From: Candidatus Gastranaerophilales bacterium
GTDB lineage: Bacteria > Cyanobacteriota > Vampirovibrionia > Gastranaerophilales > Gastranaerophilaceae
Direction: 5' to 3'
DNA: 64,000 nucleotides
Assembly: GCA_944325835.1 (NCBI GenBank)
Contig: CALVBO010000001.1
Location: 62,001 to 126,000, forward strand
Part shown: positions 52,696-61,628 of the stretch, piece by piece
Numbering within the stretch: the stretch's first letter is position 1
How the letters are laid out: every line of letters starts with the position of its first letter
The notes under the pieces: generated by a model
The model's input: the letters and a program-made list of their open reading frames with translations, nothing else
Database searches by the model: none
Told to the model about the DNA's origin: nothing
Program-made: the position numbers and the translations under genes

Positions 52696-55341
52696 ATGAC
52701 AGAAAAAAGAGTTTGGCTTTTCCGCGAAGGTAACGCTAACATGAGAAACCTTCTCGGCGGGAAAGGGGCAAATTTGGCAGAAATGACTAATCTGGGTCTG
52801 CCGGTGCCACCGGGGTTAACAATTACGACAGAAACATGTATGGACTACATTAACCACGGCAACAAAATGCCGGAAGGGTTAATGGATGAAGTAAAAGCAG
52901 CCCTGAAAGAAGTTGAACAGCAAGCCGGTAAAAAATTCGGCGATGCCACTAACCCTCTTTTAGTTTCAGTTCGTTCAGGCGCAAGACTTTCTATGCCGGG
53001 GATGATGGAAACTATCCTTAACCTCGGTTTGAACGATGAAACAGTTGAAGCAATGGTTAAATTAACTAACAATCCAAGATTCTGTTATGATTCTTATAGA
53101 AGATTTTTAACTATGTTCGGCTCCGTTGCTTGGGAAATGGACAGACAAAAATATTTTGAATCCGAAGTTGAAAAAGTGAAAGAACGCGAAGGGGTTAAAG
53201 AAGATACTCAAGTTTCTGCTGAAGGCTGGAAATCATTAATTCCGGTTTACAAAAAGGTCATTAAGGAAGTTACGGGAAAAGAATTCCCTCAAGATCCATA
53301 TATCCAGTTACAAGAAGCTATTGAAGCAGTATTCCGTTCTTGGAATATTCCGCGTGCCGTTGCTTACAGAAATATGAACAAAATCGATCATAATTTCGGT
53401 ACAGCGGTTAACGTTCAAACAATGGTATTCGGTAATATGGGCGACGACTGTGCAACAGGTGTTTCCTTCACACGTAACCCTGCAACAGGCGAAAATAAAT
53501 TCTACGGTGAATACTTGACTAACGCACAGGGTGAAGACGTTGTTGCTGGTATCAGAACTCCGAAACCTATCGCAATGCTTGAAACTGAAATGCCAGATCT
53601 TTACAGACAATACGTTGATATCGCAAAAAAACTTGAAGTCGGCTATAAAGATGTTCAGGATATGGAATTTACTATTGAACGCGGCAAGTTATGGATTCTT
53701 CAAACCCGTAACGGCAAAAGAACGGCTGCTGCTGCGGTCAGAATCGCCGTTGAAATGCACAATGAAGGTATTATCACAAAAGAAAGAGCAATTCAGCTTG
53801 TTGACCCGTACACTGTAAACCAAATCCTGCTTCCTTGTTTTGATAAAAAAGCTGCATCAGAAGCACACGTTATCGGTAAAGGTGTAAATGCATCTCCTGG
53901 TGCTGCGGTCGGTAAAATTGTATTTGATACGGAAGAAGCAGCTGAACGCGGCAATGCTGGCGAAAAAGTTATTCTTGTACGTATTGAAACATGTCCTGAT
54001 GATATTCACGGCATGGCTGCGGCTCAAGGCGTTTTGACACTGCGCGGCGGCGCAACTTCTCACGCTGCAGTTGTTGCTAAAGGTATGGGTAAACCTTGCG
54101 TTTCCGGCTGCGAAGATTTAAAAATTGACCTTGAAAACGGAACTTTAACCGGTGTTGACGGAACTGTTTACCGCAAAGATGATATTATATCACTTGACGG
54201 CGGCACAGGTGTTGTTATGGAAGGCGCTGTTAAACTTGCGGAAGCTCAAATTGATGATAACTTCACTACTTTCTTCAACTGGGTAGATGAAATTAAAACA
54301 ATGAAGATTGAAGCAAACGCTGATACACCGAAAGACGTTGAAAATGCATTAAAATTCGGTGCAGAAGGCGTAGGTCTTTGCCGTACTGAGCACATGTTTA
54401 TGGATCCGGACAGACTTCCTTGGGTTCAAAAAATGATTATTGCAGGAACTCCGGAAGCGCGTAGAGAAGCTTTAGACAAACTTCTTCCTATGCAGTATTC
54501 TGACTTCTATGCAATGTTCAAGGCACTTGGCGAACTTCCTATGACTGTCCGCTTATTAGACCCGCCGCTTCACGAATTCCTGCCTTCTAAAGAGGATTTA
54601 ATCGCAGAAGTAGCAACGCTAAAAGCTCTGGGGAAAGATTACAAAGAAAAAGAAGAACTTCTTCATGTTGTAGAAAATCTTTCGGAATCTAACCCTATGA
54701 TGGGCTTAAGAGGCTGCCGTTTAGGTTTAACTTATCCTGAAATCAATGAAATGCAGGTTCGTGCAATCTTTGAAGCGGCTTGCGACTTGAAAAAAGAAGG
54801 ATTAAACGTAAAACCTTACGTTATGATTCCTCTTATCGGACACGTTAACGAGCTTAAAGTTGCAAAAGAAATTCTTGAACGCGTTGCGGAACTTGTAATG
54901 CTTGAAAAAGGCGTTAAAGTTGAATACAAGTTCGGTACAATGATAGAAATTCCGCGTGCGGCTTTGACAGCTGATAAAGTTGCAGAATACGCTGAATTCT
55001 TCTCCTTCGGTACAAACGACCTTACTCAGATGACATTCGGCTACTCACGCGACGATGCGGAAGGTAAATTCCTCAAACGCTACGTAGAACAAAAAATCTT
55101 ACCTGCTAACCCGTTTGAAACTTTAGACACAGAAGGTGTAGGCCAATTAGTTGAAATGGCAATGGAAAAAGGTAAGAAAGTTAACCCGAACTTATTAGGC
55201 GGCGTTTGCGGCGAACACGGCGGCGATCCTGATTCTGTTAAATTCTGCCACAGAATCGGTTTGGATTACGTATCCTGCTCACCGTTCAGAATTCCGCAGG
55301 CAAGTCTTGCTGCTGCGCAAGCGGTTGTTGAAGGTAAATAA
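52696..55341 (+). CDS. ppdK: Pyruvate, phosphate dikinase
   Basis: An 881-residue PPDK of normal length. It interconverts pyruvate, ATP and phosphate with phosphoenolpyruvate, AMP and diphosphate. The N-terminal ATP-grasp domain starts GGKGANLAEMTNLGLPVPPG. The phosphorylated His456 lies in LRGGATSHAAVVAKGMGKPC. The C-terminal barrel has GLCRTEHMF, MGLRGCRLGLTYPEI, FGTNDLTQMTFGYSRDD and the catalytic Cys in GGVCGEHGGDP. Codon use is more regular than in its neighbours and the ribosome-binding site is strong, suggesting high expression and a central role in anaerobic glycolysis. Monocistronic. Confidence 0.98.
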   Translation: MTEKRVWLFREGNANMRNLLGGKGANLAEMTNLGLPVPPGLTITTETCMDYINHGNKMPEGLMDEVKAALKEVEQQAGKKFGDATNPLLVSVRSGARLSMPGMMETILNLGLNDETVEAMVKLTNNPRFCYDSYRRFLTMFGSVAWEMDRQKYFESEVEKVKEREGVKEDTQVSAEGWKSLIPVYKKVIKEVTGKEFPQDPYIQLQEAIEAVFRSWNIPRAVAYRNMNKIDHNFGTAVNVQTMVFGNMGDDCATGVSFTRNPATGENKFYGEYLTNAQGEDVVAGIRTPKPIAMLETEMPDLYRQYVDIAKKLEVGYKDVQDMEFTIERGKLWILQTRNGKRTAAAAVRIAVEMHNEGIITKERAIQLVDPYTVNQILLPCFDKKAASEAHVIGKGVNASPGAAVGKIVFDTEEAAERGNAGEKVILVRIETCPDDIHGMAAAQGVLTLRGGATSHAAVVAKGMGKPCVSGCEDLKIDLENGTLTGVDGTVYRKDDIISLDGGTGVVMEGAVKLAEAQIDDNFTTFFNWVDEIKTMKIEANADTPKDVENALKFGAEGVGLCRTEHMFMDPDRLPWVQKMIIAGTPEARREALDKLLPMQYSDFYAMFKALGELPMTVRLLDPPLHEFLPSKEDLIAEVATLKALGKDYKEKEELLHVVENLSESNPMMGLRGCRLGLTYPEINEMQVRAIFEAACDLKKEGLNVKPYVMIPLIGHVNELKVAKEILERVAELVMLEKGVKVEYKFGTMIEIPRAALTADKVAEYAEFFSFGTNDLTQMTFGYSRDDAEGKFLKRYVEQKILPANPFETLDTEGVGQLVEMAMEKGKKVNPNLLGGVCGEHGGDPDSVKFCHRIGLDYVSCSPFRIPQASLAAAQAVVEGK

Positions 55342-55357
55342 TAATACTTTCTTAAAT

Positions 55358-55391
55358 AAAAAAGCTCTGAGAATAATCTCAGAGCTTTTTT
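55358..55391. terminator. Bidirectional intrinsic terminator
   Basis: Perfect 12-bp stem AAAGCTCTGAGA / TCTCAGAGCTTT, extended by A/T pairs, with loop ATAA and T-tracts on both strands. Ends ppdK and the convergent gene at 55391. Confidence 0.9.
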
Positions 55392-56860
55392 TACACAGCT
55401 TTATAAGGCGTAAATAAATCGTCAAGGTCGAGCCGTTTTAAATCAGCTTCGTTTTCTATATCTTTAATTAGCCCTCTTGCAGCATTTGCAGATTTTGATC
55501 GATCAGCTGGGCTGTAATTATCCCAATGCATAATATCACCATTATCTATAGCATACTGTTTATTTTTAGTTAAGTATTCAGAGCCTTCACCATAGATTTT
55601 TAAGTCTGTGTCATAGTCGAAATTGTTAACAGTAACTCTTCCGCGTTCCGCCCGACCGTATGGATTTATCATTGCAGTGTTTAGACCGTCATCATAATAT
55701 TGTTCTCTTACATTGCCTTTATTAGAGCTGAAAACTCTTCTGCCGCCGGAAAATTCGAGATAATCCGGATGAGGACTTTCAGTGTATTTCACCTGTGTTA
55801 CATTTCCTTTTTTAGCAAGAAGATAAGGGGCGTCATCCCCGACTTGTTTCATATAAATCAAATCTTCTCTGCCATTCCTAATCCATTCCTGATGCAAAGA
55901 ACCGTGATCGTAAGTTGTTATAACCGGTTGTCTTTTACCGGCTCCGGTTTCAGGCAGAAAGTAGTATCTTTTAACCCCGCCGTTTGGCTGAACTTTTTCA
56001 ACTACTTTTAAATCTTCAATATCATACCCCGTCAAGACTTTTCCGACATTTACCCGGGGTCTTTTGGCAGCCAGCTCAGCAGCAGCTTTTTCTTCTGCCA
56101 GTTTGGCAGCCTTTTGAGCCTCTTGAGCAGCTTCTGCTGCGGCTTTTTCATTATTAGCTTTTGCCGCTAACGCACGGGAGTATGTTGTACCATTGCTTGA
56201 GAAGTTACCGTGATTTGAGCGCGTATAAAAATGTTGTTCATCTAAGCAACGACCCGGTGTTGTTGATAATTCATGTTTGTAGTTTAAGTGTTTTACAGGT
56301 TCTTCCAGCATATCTGCGGCCGATGAATTTAAATTTCCAACTTCACGGTCTTGCGTTGCTCTTACTTTGTAGCCGCTGCCGTTTGTATAGTCAATTGTAA
56401 GCTCCTTATGCTGCAAAATACCGTCTTTATCATAAACTTTTACTAAAGTTTCATTACGACCTCTGTCGCCGAATGTATCTGTATAATTTTTATTAATTGT
56501 AATTGTTTTACCGCCAAGAATATTATCCGGCTCTATACTAATAGTTTTTGTTCTGTCTATGGCATCACCGCCAAAGCCAAAATGATATTCTCCGCCTTCG
56601 GCAGGTTTTCCCCAAACATGGCTTCTTGTCATTCTGGTTCCGTCCGGCAAAACCTGTGATTCATTCTTAATCAGATGAATATACGGGTCGCCGTGTTTTG
56701 TTAAAATATCAAACTCACGCTGGGAAGTTGTAACTCCTGAACCTGCATTATAATATGAAGTGGTCATTCTATGCGGTTTTAAATCTGCAGCGATTTTTTC
56801 CGCACTTTTCAATTTATTACGTTTAAAAAATGAAACAATTTTGCTAATTTTAAGTGACAT
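55391..56860 (-). CDS. Lineage-specific protein with beta-type repeats, function unknown
   Basis: A 489-residue protein without a signal peptide. The N-terminus is basic (MSLKISKIVSFFKRNKLKSAEKI). Two beta-rich regions, with Asp/Gly-containing strands such as VKVYDKDGILQHKELTIDY and TQVKYTESPHPDYLEFSGGR, flank a helical Ala/Lys/Glu segment (about 228-255, AEAAQEAQKAAKLAEEKAAAE). The style resembles RHS/YD-like strands and the proteins at 41438 and 51272. Its promoter is the shared alternative type. Function unknown. Confidence 0.68.
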   Translation of the reverse strand: MSLKISKIVSFFKRNKLKSAEKIAADLKPHRMTTSYYNAGSGVTTSQREFDILTKHGDPYIHLIKNESQVLPDGTRMTRSHVWGKPAEGGEYHFGFGGDAIDRTKTISIEPDNILGGKTITINKNYTDTFGDRGRNETLVKVYDKDGILQHKELTIDYTNGSGYKVRATQDREVGNLNSSAADMLEEPVKHLNYKHELSTTPGRCLDEQHFYTRSNHGNFSSNGTTYSRALAAKANNEKAAAEAAQEAQKAAKLAEEKAAAELAAKRPRVNVGKVLTGYDIEDLKVVEKVQPNGGVKRYYFLPETGAGKRQPVITTYDHGSLHQEWIRNGREDLIYMKQVGDDAPYLLAKKGNVTQVKYTESPHPDYLEFSGGRRVFSSNKGNVREQYYDDGLNTAMINPYGRAERGRVTVNNFDYDTDLKIYGEGSEYLTKNKQYAIDNGDIMHWDNYSPADRSKSANAARGLIKDIENEADLKRLDLDDLFTPYKAV

Positions 56861-56901
56861 AATAAATATCCCCTTTGAATTCTTAAATTCCCCTATATTG
56901 A

Positions 56902-56931
56902 TATAAACTGTCCGACAGATAAAATATTGCT
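56902..56931 (-). promoter_or_regulatory. Candidate alternative promoter of the 55391-56860 gene
   Basis: Minus strand: AGCAAT (56931-56926), exactly 17 bases, GTTTATA (56908-56902), followed by TCAATATAGGGG. Confidence 0.55.
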
Positions 56932-56963
56932 ACAGAATACCAAACTGTAACGAAATATTAAAT

Positions 56964-56992
56964 AGCAAAAATCTAGTTTCAGCGGTTTTATT
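56964..56992 (+). promoter_or_regulatory. Weak candidate alternative promoter of the 56999 gene, leaderless
   Basis: AGCAAA (56964-56969), 16 bases, TTTTATT (56986-56992), then six bases to ATG at 56999. Combines the shared signature (one base short) with leaderless spacing. Confidence 0.36.
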
Positions 56993-56998
56993 CTCCAC

Positions 56999-58639
56999 AT
57001 GAGAGTTGAAAGTATTAAAAGTTCCATATATTTATCTCAAATAAATTGCAATAAATGCATCAAGTTCGGAGTAAGTCGCCCGTTAAAACCTCTTAAATCT
57101 GACACATTTGAAGTCGTTCAATTAAGTGAAAATCAACAGTTTGAAAAATTTGTTGAGTCAATATATTCAAAAATTCAACGGCAGCTTCATTCATTTACAC
57201 CCCGAAAGCTTGAAAACGCTATTCAAAATACACTAAAAGCTTTTCCGCAGGTTAGTGAAGAAGAAGTTTTAACCGTCATGCAGCGGCTTACACAGTGGGC
57301 AAATTACACCTGTCTGCCAAAATTCTCTGAAATGTTGAGCGAAAATAATATCGGAAGCATCAATTATTCAACCCCAATAAATCGCAACTTTCACTATTTT
57401 CAGCATAAAAAAAGGCTTTTCCCCGAGAATAAGCATCTTAAGGAAGGTCAGATTGTTACGATGAGCGAACTTATGTATTTTCGTAACAGACCAAATCTCA
57501 ATAACATAAAATTTATAAATCTTGAAGGTTTTAATGACGGCATAACTCTGTTTGATGATGACAATTTACTGGAAGCCGCAACCCAAAAATTTCTTAAAAA
57601 ACTCCAGATTATCAAAGAAAAATCCCCTCAAAAAAGCTTTCAGGAGAATTTGTTTCAAGCTCTAAACGGCAATATTATTACACTCACAAGACTTTTAGGT
57701 TATCCTGAACCCGTTACCTTTAGTATTAAGGCGCCTCCTACACGTGAAGCCATATTAAAACAAATGGCGCCATTTTCACCTGAGTCACTAAAAGATATTA
57801 AAATCACAATTGAAACCATTGCAAGACATTTTACCAACAACGACAATGAGTATAAAATTTTGCGCAACAATATTGCAGACTACTACGAAAGCAAACTTGA
57901 TGTTTACACAAAACAACGGCTCATTGACAGCCTAAAAATTATGCATAATCATATCAGCAGCTATCTTAAGAAAAAACAAATTCCGCCGCAGCAAGCTTAT
58001 TTATTTGTGCCAATTGATAATAAATTAACAAAAAGTTACAACATTATCACGTATATGTTTGCAAAAATGTATAATATTCCACCGGAGAATATTTTGCAAA
58101 CCGATAAACTTTTAACACTGAATAATTACCGGTCAGAGTCAGCATTTATAATCTTAGACGATATTACTGCCAGCGGCTCAAGTCTTGCAAATGCTGCCCA
58201 TTATGATAAATCAGCCTACTATCTTAACAGTAACAATCACATTTTATTTTGCCCGCTTTCAGCCAATACTGAGAGTATTGAAACAGTTAAAGATGTTATC
58301 TTTAATGCTAAAAGAAAAAGTATTGATGATATATTAACCGTACAATCCAATCTGAAAAATTTCAAAAGGAGCGCAAGACAACTAAAAATAGATAAATATT
58401 TCTTTGAAGATCAGACAGGAATAATTGCGCGCGGGTACGAAGGTTTCAGCAGTGATTTCGGCCCTGAATTAAATTGTACTGTTTTACCGTATATGGCGCC
58501 GGATAACAACGCTGATCTTGCCTCTTTTATTGTACGATTTTTCCTCCCGTCAAAAGAGGCTATATCAAGTATACACTCTGGGTTTGATGAAATTTATTGT
58601 AAATTGTTAAAAAATATAAAAAAATCCAAAAAGGATTAA
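56999..58639 (+). CDS. Lineage-specific protein with a phosphoribosyltransferase-like segment
   Basis: A 546-residue protein without a signal peptide. An IKFGVSRPLK motif lies near residues 21-30. Around residues 375-400 the segment AFIILDDITASGSSLANAA matches the phosphoribosyl-diphosphate loop of type I phosphoribosyltransferases (hydrophobic strand, DD, T/A-SGSS), and the preceding part (YNIITYMFAKMYNIPPENIL) fits the usual fold. The first 300 residues are helical and unfamiliar. No Shine-Dalgarno precedes the ATG. It may be a nucleotide-related enzyme or may keep the fold for another role. Confidence 0.66.
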   Translation: MRVESIKSSIYLSQINCNKCIKFGVSRPLKPLKSDTFEVVQLSENQQFEKFVESIYSKIQRQLHSFTPRKLENAIQNTLKAFPQVSEEEVLTVMQRLTQWANYTCLPKFSEMLSENNIGSINYSTPINRNFHYFQHKKRLFPENKHLKEGQIVTMSELMYFRNRPNLNNIKFINLEGFNDGITLFDDDNLLEAATQKFLKKLQIIKEKSPQKSFQENLFQALNGNIITLTRLLGYPEPVTFSIKAPPTREAILKQMAPFSPESLKDIKITIETIARHFTNNDNEYKILRNNIADYYESKLDVYTKQRLIDSLKIMHNHISSYLKKKQIPPQQAYLFVPIDNKLTKSYNIITYMFAKMYNIPPENILQTDKLLTLNNYRSESAFIILDDITASGSSLANAAHYDKSAYYLNSNNHILFCPLSANTESIETVKDVIFNAKRKSIDDILTVQSNLKNFKRSARQLKIDKYFFEDQTGIIARGYEGFSSDFGPELNCTVLPYMAPDNNADLASFIVRFFLPSKEAISSIHSGFDEIYCKLLKNIKKSKKD

Positions 58640-58690
58640 AGTTTTCACTCCATGCTCCCGACAAATTACATGTGATTAGGAGATGTGAGT

Positions 58691-58831
58691 ATGAATTACA
58701 ATGAATTTGAAAAAAATGTTTTTAAACAAGAAGTACAAAATCTAGTTAAAAATACTGATTTGAAGGCTGCAGATGACTGTTACTGTATGCTTATGAAACA
58801 AATTTTCTTATCTAAATCAACATTAAATTAG
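58691..58831 (+). CDS. Small protein of 46 residues, function unknown
   Basis: A 46-codon reading frame beginning MNYNEFEKNVFKQEVQ and ending QIFLSKSTLN, mostly helical by composition, with Cys in ADDCYCML. A good TAGGAG site lies before the ATG, and the frame fills a 250-bp gap between two genes of the same strand. No family recognised. Confidence 0.55.
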   Translation: MNYNEFEKNVFKQEVQNLVKNTDLKAADDCYCMLMKQIFLSKSTLN

Positions 58832-58889
58832 CCCTGTGGCGACAAATAAGGCAATAGCAAGACACATAAATATCTTTTACCCTTGATGT

Positions 58890-60260
58890 ATGAAAATTGT
58901 TATTATAGGTGCGGTTGCAGCAGGCGCCAAGGCCGCCGCAAAAGCCCGGAGAATGTCTAAAGATAATGAAATTATTGTCTACACGGAGGATACACATATT
59001 TCGTATTCCTCCTGTGGACTGCCGTATTATATAGAGGGAAATTTTGAGGACTACAGAATGCTTCTTGTGCGTTCGCCCGAAGAATTTGAAGCTCAAAATG
59101 TAAAAATTAATCTTTTACATAAAGTAATTAAGATTATTCCTGCAACGCAGCAGATTCTGGTTCATAACCTGTCTGACAATAAAGTGGAGCTTGTTAATTT
59201 TGACAAATTGATTATTGCAACAGGTGCAAATCCTTTTATTCCGCCAATAAAAAACGTAAGCCTGCCAAATATTTTTACGCTGAGAAAAATCGAGGACGGC
59301 ATAAATATAAGAGCAAAAGCACTTCTTTCAAAAAAAGTTCTGATTGTGGGTGGCGGTTATATAGGTATGGAACTTCTTGAAGCATTTGTCGTACGCGGCC
59401 TGCATGTTACTCTCGTTGAGAATTCAAACCATATCATGCCGTTACTTGATCCGGATATGAGCCAGCTTATTTATGAACAACTGGTTTCAATAAATAAAGG
59501 AAGGTTTGAAATTATCAGGGGTGACAGTATTGTTGAATTCAGCGGCAATGAAAACGGAGTGACCTGCGCAAAATTAAACTCCGGACAGGTTATAGATACT
59601 GATATGACCGTTATTGCAACCGGAGTAAGACCTAATTCCGAACTAGCGTACGATGCCGGGATTGAACTAGGCCCCACAAGAGCCATAAAAGTCAATAAGC
59701 AGATGCAGACTAATTATGAAAATATTTATGCCTGCGGGGACTGTGTTGAAGAAAATTTGATTATAAATGACACTCCAATCTGGCTTCCGCTAGGTTCAAA
59801 CGCCAATAAAGAAGGCAGATGTGCAGCTATAAATGTAAGCGGCGGGTTTGATGAATTCAACGGGGTTCTAGGCTCGGCCGTTACAAGATGTCTTGATTTA
59901 ACGATCTCAATGACAGGTTTAACCGAAAAATCCGCAAGAATTCACGATATAGAACCAGTTTCAGTGACAGTGACAAAAAACGACAAGGTTGGCTATATGC
60001 CGGATGTCAATAATATTACCCTGAAACTAATAGCAGATAAGAAAAACGGACAGTTAATAGGCGGTCAGGCTGTCGGGGCAGGTGATGCAGACAAAAGGAT
60101 TAACACACTTACATCAGCACTATTAAGCAAAATGAGTGTAGAAGAATTTTGCAAAAATGATCTGACCTACGCACCGCCTTATTCACCAACGATTGACCCG
60201 CTGCTTAATGCTGCTGAAATACTGCGCTCAAAATTAAAGAAATTATCCTCTGAGAGCTGA
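58890..60260 (+). CDS. CoA-disulfide reductase / NADH oxidase-like flavoprotein
   Basis: A 456-residue flavoprotein of the pyridine-nucleotide disulfide oxidoreductase family. FAD-binding IVIIGAVAAGAKAAAKARR (note GAVAAG for the usual GGVAAG), the single redox Cys42 in YSSCGLPYYIEG, an NAD(P)-binding VLIVGGGYIGMELLEAF near residue 150, and the second FAD motif NIYACGDCVE. A single active cysteine is typical of CoA-disulfide reductases and NADH oxidases. Its stop overlaps the convergent gene by 18 bases. Which reaction it performs cannot be told. Confidence 0.9.
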   Translation: MKIVIIGAVAAGAKAAAKARRMSKDNEIIVYTEDTHISYSSCGLPYYIEGNFEDYRMLLVRSPEEFEAQNVKINLLHKVIKIIPATQQILVHNLSDNKVELVNFDKLIIATGANPFIPPIKNVSLPNIFTLRKIEDGINIRAKALLSKKVLIVGGGYIGMELLEAFVVRGLHVTLVENSNHIMPLLDPDMSQLIYEQLVSINKGRFEIIRGDSIVEFSGNENGVTCAKLNSGQVIDTDMTVIATGVRPNSELAYDAGIELGPTRAIKVNKQMQTNYENIYACGDCVEENLIINDTPIWLPLGSNANKEGRCAAINVSGGFDEFNGVLGSAVTRCLDLTISMTGLTEKSARIHDIEPVSVTVTKNDKVGYMPDVNNITLKLIADKKNGQLIGGQAVGAGDADKRINTLTSALLSKMSVEEFCKNDLTYAPPYSPTIDPLLNAAEILRSKLKKLSSES

Positions 60261-61628
60261 AATATACTTAGCAACTGCTTCTCCCATAGAAAAACACGAT
60301 TGTTGAACTCTTAACGCCGCCTGAGCCTTAAAATCAGCGCTTATACAACGCCCGATAACAAAAAGATTATTCACGTCCGCCGACATAAGACTTTCAACAG
60401 GAACCTGATAATAGCCTATTTTTTTCAGCGTTGACCCGTCTTTTTCACAGCTGTGAACGTCAATCGGGTAATTTGCCTCTAAAACCGGATTATCAAAGCG
60501 TTTGCCCTCAATTATATCCCGTTCTGTATAAATATATTTCCCTTTAATTCTGCGTGAAACCCTTATTCCCAAATCATCCGCAATGTTTGATATATAAGCG
60601 TTTTCAAACCCCGGAAAGTACTTTTTACAAAAGCGAGAAAGCCTGAAAATACTTCCACGTGCCTCAATTAAGGCCTTTGAAACTGATGTAATGTCAGTAA
60701 TATCAACGTTTTTGACTATTCTCGGGCAGTTAAAAGCCAGCGCGCCTCTGCATCCGGCAACCGTAAATACCTGAAAATAGTTGCTATCTTCTTCGGTCAA
60801 ATCACCCGCCGCTACCGCCTTTTCAAAAATAGGCTTTAATGCCCACCGGCTGCCCTTATCCCAAGTATATGCTGTTGAAAGATGTATTTCTTCACCTATC
60901 CGCTCAATTGGCGAAACTTCTTTATCTGCATCAATACCGCGCAAAAAGGCTGCAAACTTTTCCATATCAATCCCGCTCATAATAAATCTAAGTGTAATCG
61001 GCTGTGTTTCATTTTCCAAATTTTCCAGAAATTCGCAGCCGCAAATTTTTCCGACATCACAATTTCCTGTTGCGTCAATTACATATCTCGTTTCGATAGG
61101 TTCCAATAATCTTTTGTTTAGGGCACTCTCATTATTATTGGTATCTATCTCGCCGATACATTCTAATAACATTTTGGGGCTTAGGTTTCTAATAGCATCA
61201 GGATTATTAGAATATGTCTTATTGATACATTCTGATAATAATTCTTGCTGTAGAAATAGTTTTTTTATATTTTTATTGAAGTCACACTCAACACTATAGA
61301 CAGATGTGAGAAATCTAATTTCAACACCTGCAGAAGTCAACATTTCATCAAGCACAATCTTAAGAATTTCAGGAGCAAACCAGCCCTTGTTACCTTCAAA
61401 ATCAATCTGCGCACCATATTTAGCCATTTTTTCAACCAGTTTATCAAAGAAATCACGGTTAATCTCGGATTTTCCTGCATTCATCACCGGCAAAACCAGA
61501 CCGGAGGTAATTGCACCGCCAAGATGAATTTTCTTTTCAACAAGGAGAGTTTTCAAACCGTTTTTCGCAGCAGTATACGCCGCAGCGACACCGGCGGTTC
61601 CGCCGCCGACAACTACTACATCATACAT
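60243..61628 (-). CDS. FAD-dependent oxidoreductase
   Basis: A 461-residue flavoprotein with FAD-binding VVVVGGGTAGVAAAYTAAKNG at the N-terminus followed by LLVEKKIHLGGAITSG, and a C-terminal FVIGRCISADFKAQAALRVQ loop; YVIDATGNCDVGKICG lies in the middle. These fit the broad FAD_oxidored family. The start (AAAGGAAC upstream) lies within the last codons of the MnmC2-like methyltransferase gene (eight-base overlap), so the two are coupled. A split MnmC-type pair is conceivable, though the MnmC1 oxidase belongs to the D-amino-acid-oxidase subfamily and this protein does not obviously. Confidence 0.87.
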   Translation of the reverse strand: MYDVVVVGGGTAGVAAAYTAAKNGLKTLLVEKKIHLGGAITSGLVLPVMNAGKSEINRDFFDKLVEKMAKYGAQIDFEGNKGWFAPEILKIVLDEMLTSAGVEIRFLTSVYSVECDFNKNIKKLFLQQELLSECINKTYSNNPDAIRNLSPKMLLECIGEIDTNNNESALNKRLLEPIETRYVIDATGNCDVGKICGCEFLENLENETQPITLRFIMSGIDMEKFAAFLRGIDADKEVSPIERIGEEIHLSTAYTWDKGSRWALKPIFEKAVAAGDLTEEDSNYFQVFTVAGCRGALAFNCPRIVKNVDITDITSVSKALIEARGSIFRLSRFCKKYFPGFENAYISNIADDLGIRVSRRIKGKYIYTERDIIEGKRFDNPVLEANYPIDVHSCEKDGSTLKKIGYYQVPVESLMSADVNNLFVIGRCISADFKAQAALRVQQSCFSMGEAVAKYISALRG

